The notes under the pieces were generated by a model. It worked only from the letters and a program-made list of their open reading frames with translations. It was not told where the DNA came from and made no database searches. From Miscanthus floridulus (Eukaryota > Streptophyta > Magnoliopsida > Poales > Poaceae), in assembly GCF_019320115.1 (NCBI RefSeq), contig NC_089581.1, positions 69,172,485 to 69,236,484 on the forward strand: a DNA stretch of 64,000 nucleotides, read 5' to 3'. Within the stretch, counting starts at the first letter, position 1, and every line of letters begins with the position of its first letter. Positions 56,466-64,000 of the stretch are shown here, piece by piece. Position numbers and translations under genes: made by a program.

Positions 56466-59045
56466 GTGGTGCGCCAGGTAGGGGGTGTGCGTACTGCTCT
56501 CCAAGCAAACAAGATGGTCATCATCCCCGGCTCCATGGCTACATCGAACGGCCTCACGTTCACCGTTGGTCAGATCACCTGGACCACTAGCTCCGACAAC
56601 TTCATCGCCATGACCACGGAGGAGGTGTGGATTCAGTTTGCATCAACTGCTGCTTCATCTGCATCGGCTACGGCTCCGACCACGGTGGGTACGGCTTCGA
56701 CCACGGTGGGTACGACTCCGACCACGATGGATCTAGCTCCAACCATGCTCGCATCATCTTCAGCCACGCCGACAACCCGTCATCCGCTTCCCTGCTACAA
56801 AGGGAAGCAGATCGACAACACCGACCTGCTCGACTCCATCGGTCGGGTCGGCACCAAACTCGCTGAAACCCTAGTTCTGGTAAGTGCAATTCAAAGTCAA
56901 CCTAATGAGCAGGTAACCGCTCCCCACAACAGATCCACTCAACCAGCTTGAGCCAGTCATCCTGCACGACTTGGTACAGATCTCGTGGTCATATCTACTC
57001 CTGAAGGGCGCTCCGCTCGTTGCCGGCCAGCCTCCGCGACGGGTCTCCGGCTCTCTGAGTACAAAGCTTCGACGGAAAACTACCAGGTCCAGCCCTATGG
57101 CCTACAAAACGCTACCTCCAACTACGCATATAATATACAACGCTGCTTGGATCTGTGTTTTATACATCGACCTCGGCCGAAGCCATGCAACTTTGTCAAC
57201 ATGATCCGGATTGAGGATTATCAAGAAGGATCCATCCACACAGTCCAAGAGGGCGACTCCAGTTCCTCGTCTAGCACCACATCTAATGCCTCTATCCACA
57301 CTGAGCTTCAGCATCACGAAGATGAAGGCGTCGAGTATGATCTAGATATCCCAGACCATGCCCCGGGGTTCCCACAATTCTTGTCTTTCCCACCAAGGCG
57401 AGGGGATTTGATCAATGTTGTTAGTAATGATGAACCTCCAGCAGTTGGCAAAACAGAACAAGAAAGGATTACACGCGAAGCACGCAATATTGACCGATTT
57501 AATCATCGACAAATCAAAGCCGAAGCAGAAGAGGAGGCACGACGCATAAGGGTCCAGCCACGTGACCTCAACAATGCTTTTGACAGGGTGGGGGACAAAC
57601 AGGTCTTCAGGACTCCAAGTGCCAACGTAGACGTCGCCATGGCGACAATGCAACAGCTACCCAACACCCCGGAAACCAAGGCAGTTCGCGATGATATATA
57701 AGCTTATCTGATGGCTGCTATGGCTCAGACCGTAGAGATTGTAACTCAAGCCTGGGCTCCATCTGTCTTAGTCAAATCAAGTCACAGCCGCCAGTACTCA
57801 AGTCGCTCACAGCCACCCAACCAATGTGGCTCACGCAACAATGACCCATCAAACAACCGTCGAGGCGGAAATGGTGGCCATGATGGTGGTCGGGACAACA
57901 ACCGCCGTCGGGAGGACAACCGCCGTGACGTTTGGGACGACAACCGCTGAGATAACCGCGACAATCACCACGATAACCACGGTCATAGGGCTAATCTAGA
58001 TGGCAACCGAGATCGCCGCGATGGCAATAATGATCTCCGCCATTACCTCGGAGGACGTGATCTGCGTGATCGCATCAACCAGAGAGCCAACGATCGTGCA
58101 TCCCACGAAAGCTATCGCCGTATGGAATATGATATTGTCCATAGCCCACTGGGTTTGAAGCAGTTTACCCCGCACCTTTGCCAAGTCATATGGCCCAAGA
58201 ACTTCAAGCTCAAAAAACTTCAGAAGTACGACGGCAAGGAGAACCCTGAATTATGGGTCATGCTCTACGAAACCGCATGCAGATTAGCCATGGCTGATGA
58301 GCATGTCATGTCTAACTACTTCCCAATTGCTGTTGGCCATGCAGGTCACCAATGGCTGGTCAGCTTGTCGGTGAACTACTTTGATTCTTGGCAAGAGCTC
58401 AACCAAGCCTTCATCCACAACTTCATTGCTACTTGCGAGCAACCCAGCAACAAATATGATCTGCAATGGATTCAAGATTGGAAAGATGAGCCATTGCGTG
58501 AGTACGTCCGGCGTTTCTCGGAGATGCGCATCAAGGTCCCGTCAATCTCCGACAATGAGGCAATCGAGGCTTTCATCACTGGCCTCCGCTTCCATGACGC
58601 CCTAAGGGACAAGCTCCTATGCAAGAGACCTGAATCAGTCACAGCGCTCCTGGCCACTGCTAAGAAATATGCGGACACCAACGACGCCAAAAAGATAATT
58701 ATCGAAGAAGCAGCAAGGGTTCCACGCTCCGACCACCCCCCACACCGCAATGACTACCACGGCAATCGTGGTCGGAATGACAATTTTGACCGCCGCAACC
58801 AGCGCAATGACTGCCGCGACCACCACGGCCAACGTAATCAGCGGCGTAACCGCCGTGATGATTATAGGGGCAAGCGTGCTCGGGAAGACGACGGTGAGGT
58901 CAACACCGTCAAAAAAGGTGGCGGACGTCGTAACTACGAAGAAGACTATGCCAAAACATTGAAAGGGCCCTGCCAGCTCCATTCTAAGTCAAATCACACC
59001 ATGGAGAACTGCCGCGTTCTCAAGTCTATCTACACGCATCAATAG
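56466..59045 (+). pseudogene. Tat-lineage gag, broken by stops
   Basis: Reads in one frame through three stops (56,949, 57,699 and 57,948). The N-terminal part is Ser/Thr-rich; 57,261-57,380 is Ser- and Asp-rich (SSSSSTTSNAS); the capsid domain (Retrotrans_gag) is at 58,122-58,680 with PKNFKLKKLQKYDGKENPE, QWIQDWKDEPLREYVRRFSE and EAIEAFITGL; an Arg/Asn/Asp-rich nucleic-acid-binding tract follows; then a zinc-knuckle-like CQLHSKSNHTMENC (about 58,972). gag and pol share one frame, so a single Gag-Pol polyprotein was made. The protein is not functional now. Confidence 0.85.
56467..56484 (+). other. Primer-binding site of Tat-lineage element
   Basis: TGGTGCGCCAGGTAGGGG, one base after the LTR end; the usual plant form is TGGCGCGCCAGGTAGGGG. 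It marks the start of the internal region. Confidence 0.75.
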
Positions 59046-62000
59046 GCTCTGGATACGTCTGACAAGCCTAATGATGCAGGGGAACAGCGCAACAAGGACA
59101 ACAACAATGAAGACGCTGATCCCCGTCACAAGTACATCAAGCCAACCGATCGCGTGCACACCATCATTGGAGGCAAAGTGTCCATCGAGACCAAACAAGA
59201 ACACAAGCTGCTCGCCCGTGCTTGCTTGAATGTGGCCAACACCGACAACCTCATCGCTGATCCACGGCTCCCTCCTTGGTCTCACCGTGAGATCTCCTTC
59301 AGTAGAAAAGACCAATGGGCCACAATACCTAAACTAGGACGTTTTCCCCTGGTCCTCGATCCTTGTATCAACAAATTTCAATTCGATAGAGTGCTGATTG
59401 ACGGTGGCAGCTCCATCGATATACTGTTCAAGAACAGTCTGCCGGCCCTAAAGATAACCCAGGCGGATCTCAAGCCATACGAGGCATAGTTTTGGGGTGT
59501 TCTCCCCGGACAGAGCTCTACACCTCTCGGGCAGATCACGTTACCTGTGTAGTTTGGGACCCTAGACCACTTCCGCACCGACTACGTCAACTTCGTGGTC
59601 ACTGACTTCAACGGCACCTACCATGCTATCCTAGGTCAACCATCACTCACCAAGTTCATGGCCATACCTCATTATAGGTATCTAGTGCTGAAGATGCCTA
59701 TCGAGAAAGGAGTTCTAACTCTCAGGGGCAACGTATACGCAGCTTATACCTACGAGGATGACAGCTTCAAAGTAGCAGAGGCTCACGACCTCTCTATTCG
59801 CATGGCCGAGACCATGCTCGACGCCAAGAAGACCTCGGCCAACCACCTGGAGATCCCAGAGCTCGAAGCTCCACGCAAGAACACCAAGTCCAAAGAGCAC
59901 AAGGTGATCTAGCTGGTCGATGGCGATTTCAGCAAAATGGCCCTTATCGGGGCCAACCTGGATCCCAAATAGGAAGACGTGCTCATCAGGTTCTTGAGGA
60001 GCAACGTGGATGTGTTCGCATGGAAACCTGCTGACATACCCGGTGTACCTCAGAACTTGATCGAGCACTCCTTGAATGTCAACGGCAAGGCCAAACCTAT
60101 CAAGCAGAAGCTACGACGGTTTGCTCACGACAAGGAGGTGATTAGGGTAGAAGTTACATGGCTTTTGGCAGCCAGATTTATCAAAGAAGTGTATCATCCG
60201 GAGTGGTTAGCCAACCCGGTTCTTGTACGCAAAAAGAATAATGAATGGAGAATGTGCATTGATTACACTGATCTCAACAAACACTGCCCTAAGGACCCCT
60301 TTGGCTTACCTCGCATAGACGAGGTCATAGATTCAACCACTGATTGCGAGCTGCTTTCCTTTCTCGATTGCTACTCTGGTTATCACCAGATCGCTCTTAA
60401 AAAGGATGACCAGATCAAGACATCTTTTATCACGCCTTTTGGCGCCTACTGCTACATGACCATGTCGTTTGGGCTCAAGAACGCCGGGGCTACCTACCAA
60501 CGCTCTATATAGGCCTGCCTCAAAGACGAGATAAAAGATGACCTCGTTGAGGCTTATGTTGATGATGTAGTTGTCAAAACCAAGGAAGCACATACCCTTG
60601 TTGACAACCTAGAACGCACCTTTGCAGCCCTTAACACATTCCAATGGAAATTAAACCCAAAGAAGTGTATCTTTGGTGTTCCTTCTGGCATACTACTTGG
60701 CAACGTCGTCAGTCACGATGGCATACGCCCTAACTCGGAGAAAGTCAAAGCTGTCTTGGACATGAAGCCGCCCAAAAAGGTGAAGGATGTTCAGAAGCTT
60801 ACCGGATGCATGGCCGCTCTCAGCCATTTCATATCAAGATTAGGCGAAAAGGGATTACCGTTCTTTAAACTGCTCAAAGCATCCGAGAAGTTTGAGTGGT
60901 CGGAGGAAGCAGACGCTGCCTTCACACAGCTGAAACAATACCTTACGTCACCTCCGGTCCTCACTGCTCCTAGAGAAGACGAAACACTCCTGCTTTACAT
61001 TGCGGCAACTAATCGAGTGGTCTCCACTGCCATAGTGGTCGAGCACGACGAGCCCGGCCACGTCTACAAGGTATAGCAACTAATCTATTTCATCAGTGAG
61101 GTGCTCAATGAATCCAAGACCAGGTACCCACAGATCCAGAAATTGATCTACGCCATACTGATAACATCCCGAAAGTTGAAACATTACTTCGACGAATATC
61201 GTGTGGTGGTCATGACTGAGTACCCTCTGCGAGACATCATTAACAACAAGGATGCGAACGGGCGCATCGTCAAGTGGGCAATGGAGCTATGCCCCTTCTC
61301 CTTGGAATTCGCAAGCCGTACTAGAATCAAGTCTCAGGCACTCATCGATTTCATCGTCGAGTGGACAGACTTAAGCACGCCTACCTCTTAGGGGCCCGAT
61401 GAGTATTAGAAGATGTACTTCAACGGTTCTCTCAACATCGATGGTGTAGGAGTAGGAGTCCTTTTCATCTCACCATCCAAGGAGCAGCTCCGGTACGTCC
61501 TCAGGATTTATTTCCCAGCATCTAATAACGCCGCCGAGTATGAAGCATGCCTACATGGTTTGCGCATTGCGGTCAAGCTTGGTGTTAAACATCTCTATGT
61601 CTATGGAGACTCGGCTCTGGTCATCAACCAACTCAACAAGGACTGGGACACGACCAGCGAAAAGATGGATGCATACTACAGATCGATCAGAAAGCTAGAA
61701 GGCAAGTTCTATGGCATCGAGTACACACACGTGGTCCAGGACAAAAATCAAGCAGCAGATGCGCTGTCAAAGTTAGGATCATCCCAAGCCAAAGTCCCAC
61801 ATGGTGTATTCGTCTAAGACCTGCTCACGCCTTCCATCGAAGAGGAAGATTCCACGGTTGACAAGCCTCTAGACTAGCAATTGGTGGCTACGGTTTCGGA
61901 GTCGAGCACCACCAAGCCACCTCCGACCACTCATGAGCCCGACTGGAGAGTACCTTTCATCAAGTACCTGACAGATGGCAGTGGTTACACTGATCGGACA

Positions 62001-63166
62001 GAAAACGAGTGCCTGATGCGTCGTAGTAAGCAGTATCTGCTCGTCGATGGCAAGTTATGGCGCAAGAATGCAAAGGAGGAAATCTTGGTGAAGTGTATAA
62101 CCTAGGAGGATGGCGAACATCTCCTGGACCAAATCCACTCTAGCTCCTACGGCAACCACGCGGCCTCGAGAACGCTGGTTGGTAAGGCTTTCCAAGCAGG
62201 GTTCTATTGGCCTTCAGCGGTAGTCGATGTGGAGAAGCTAGTCCACCACTGTGAGGGTTGTCAGTTCTTCGCCAAGAGAATCCACGTACCAGCACATGAG
62301 ATCCAGACAATACCAGCCTCTTGGCCCTTCGCATGCTCGGGACTGGATATGATCGGGCCCTTCAAATCGGCTCCTAGGAAATTTACATGTGTCTTTGTGC
62401 TGATCGACAAATTTTCTAAGTGGATAGAGTACATGCCTCCGGTATAGGCATCCTCAGAAAAGGCTGTCACATTCCTCGACCAGGTCATCCACCGCTTCGG
62501 CATACCCAACAGCATCATCACTGATCTGGGTACTCAGTTCACCGGGAACGCTTTTTTGGGACTTCTGCGATGAAAGGAGCATATTAGTAAAATACGTCTC
62601 GGTGGCGCACCCTAGAGCTAATGAACAGGTCGAGCGGGCAAACGGTATGATTTTGGACGCATTGAAGAAGAGGATGTACAGAGAAAATGACAAAGCTCTC
62701 GGAAGATGGCTCAAAGAGTTACCAGACATGGTCTAGGGCCTCAGAACTCAGCCCAGTCGTAACACCAGTGTCTCACCATACTTTATGGTTTATGGCGCTA
62801 AGGCAGTCCTCCTAGCAGATATAGCTTTTAGATCAGCACGGGTAGAGAACTTCGATGAAGGCAAGGTCAATGAAGTACGGGAGCTAGAAGTGAATAGTGC
62901 AAAAGAGAAGCGGCTCGATTCTTGCATACGTATAGCCAAATACCTTGCTGTTTTGGGCAGGTACTATAACAAGAATGTTAAAGAGCAGTTCTTCATGGTC
63001 GGGGACCTGGTCCTGAAGTGGAAGATGAATCAGGCTGGTGTCTATAAACTCGCAACTCATGATCAAGGAAGTCACACGACCAACGTCTTATAGGTTAGCT
63101 CACCTAGATGGTACAGACGTACCAAATTCATGGCACATCGACAAGCTTAGGCGTTTCTATGCTTAA
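59046..63166 (+). pseudogene. Tat-lineage pol (PR, RT, RNase H, second RNase H, integrase), broken
   Basis: Domains in order: aspartic protease (LIDGGSSIDILF, about 59,395); RT with VRKKNNEWRMCIDYTDLNKH (60,225) and catalytic YVDD (about 60,558); LGNVVSHDGIRPN; the first RNase H (60,930-61,385); a second, archaeal-like RNase H (YFNGSLNIDGVGVGV, NNAAEYEACLHGL, YGDSALVINQL; 61,413-61,780), the mark of the Tat lineage; integrase zinc region HHCEGCQFFAKR (62,245), core DMIGPFKS, ITDLGTQFTGN, and C-terminal RLAHLDGTDVPNSWHID ending at TAA 63,164. Thirteen stops interrupt one unbroken frame to about 62,560, where an extra T shifts the frame (a further stop at 62,734); a second shift lies near 63,080. 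Confidence 0.9.
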
Positions 63167-64000
63167 CTACTGAGATATGTACTCCTCTTGTACTTTTGAT
63201 TTAATTCAATAAAGCTATTATGATTTCTTCGACCACTATGATTGTGTCACTTCAAATTTTACAGTTATTGTAACTTAGCCAGTCAAAGCCGACCACCATT
63301 CCTTCATGGGTTTTCGGAGCAGGCCCTATCTTCGGTTCCTCTCAACACGTGCATGGGATCTGCTCTCTACGCTACGAGTGATCAGCAGGTCCCCCCTGGT
63401 TTGACTTGTTCATGTCTACGTGTGCACATGTCACGCACCTCACACTCCGACCACATGCCAAATCAGGGCCGTACAAACTTTTCAGGATGACGTGTCAAGT
63501 AAACTGGTACAACTAAACAGAATGCTAACATGTTCTCACTTAGTTACGCCAACACGAGTTTCAAGCTTAAATACGTTTTATACAAAACAAACAAGCTTAT
63601 AATGATATACATTTACGTTATTACAAGCTAGCCTGAAGAGGTACAAGTTTACAATAACACAACTACATCCTTCTTCTATAGCTCTAGCCTATCCTGTTGG
63701 CTGGTCGGGGCACGTGGCACCTGCTGCTCGCTACTTCCGACATCCCGCTCGAGTCTCGGGGACTCTTGTACTGGTTGAGCCGAAGAGGATGGCCCCACCG
63801 ATGCCTGCTGGTCGAGACCGTAGGCTTCGCCGATTGGCTCACAACTGATGACGTTTCCAGCTGGCTTGTTGATGGCGTTCCTTGTACAGGTGCTGTCCCA
63901 CCTCCACACAGGTTAATATCGCCTATTATCTTTGAAGATAGGTCCAGCTAGGTCATCCGAAGCTCCTCAGCCTTGTCTAGATTTACCTCCTTCGGGTACC
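63167..64000 (+). mobile_element. Region downstream of Tat pol, with possible antisense ORF
   Basis: Begins with a possible polyadenylation signal (AATAAAGC, about 63,209). The right part contains a minus-strand frame (63,909-63,676) reading SSSAQPVQESPRLERDVGSS and ending QQDRLEL. Tat-lineage elements (Grande, Retand) are known for an antisense ORF between pol and the 3' LTR, and its place and direction fit. The ORF probably began beyond the window or upstream of an in-frame stop at about 63,913. The 3' LTR and polypurine tract are not visible. Confidence 0.55.

Noticed and set aside
1..64000. CRISPR arrays, bacterial operons, tRNA or rRNA genes
   Set aside because: The window is plant nuclear DNA; no array of identical spaced repeats of CRISPR type and no tRNA or rRNA signature was seen. 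Not scanned with a covariance model.

Overview
The window is nuclear DNA of a grass. It has two intron-containing plant genes on an island of about 13 kb, set in dense nested LTR retrotransposons with MITE-rich spacers. The LTR families (copia LTRs beginning TGAAAGG, long-LTR chromovirus gypsy, Tat-lineage gypsy with a second RNase H) together with Tourist- and Stowaway-type MITEs fit a panicoid grass, probably of the sorghum/sugarcane tribe. That is my inference from remembered repeat families, not from a search.

Layout. 1-9,356: minus-strand Athila-like gypsy remnant (LTR 8,136-9,356, PBS, broken gag, no visible pol), interrupted by a minus-strand copia fragment (LTR 2,740-4,715, PBS, broken gag). 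9,357-18,430: unclassified repeat DNA carrying an internally deleted copia element at 10,644-16,559, bounded by a perfect 5-bp duplication GTAGT. 18,431-19,540: GC-rich DNA and degenerate TGTTGCA repeats. 19,972-22,370 (+): SULTR3-type sulfate transporter in five exons, damaged by a 1-base frameshift and an in-frame stop. 23,094-31,446 (-): an intact four-exon NETWORKED1/KIP1 actin-binding coiled-coil gene, convergent with the transporter, with noncoding 5' exons reaching about 32.5 kb. 32.8-45.6 kb: spacer with a Stowaway MITE, long-TIR elements, two solo LTRs (34,820-37,230 with perfect TSD GCAGG; 38,097-39,697 with near-matching TSD), several other MITEs, a LINE 3' end and a likely Helitron 3' terminus. 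45.6-64 kb: nested gypsy elements: a truncated minus LTR, a plus-strand LTR+gag fragment, a minus chromovirus (LTR 49,549-53,124; pol 53,288-55,995), and a plus Tat-lineage element starting at 55,996 and running off the window.

The two host genes have unrelated jobs (sulfate or related anion transport; actin-membrane tethering) and share only a 723-bp convergent spacer. The most striking observations are: (1) four different copia LTRs carry an array of inverted GACCGGACGC / GCGTCCGGTC motifs 41-54 bp upstream of the TATA box; (2) the NET1 coding region has grown by tandem duplications of 91, 119 and 126 residues, all exact heptad multiples; (3) the Tat gag-pol keeps one frame for about 6 kb but holds 16 stops, mostly TAG, as expected for C-to-T decay of methylated DNA.
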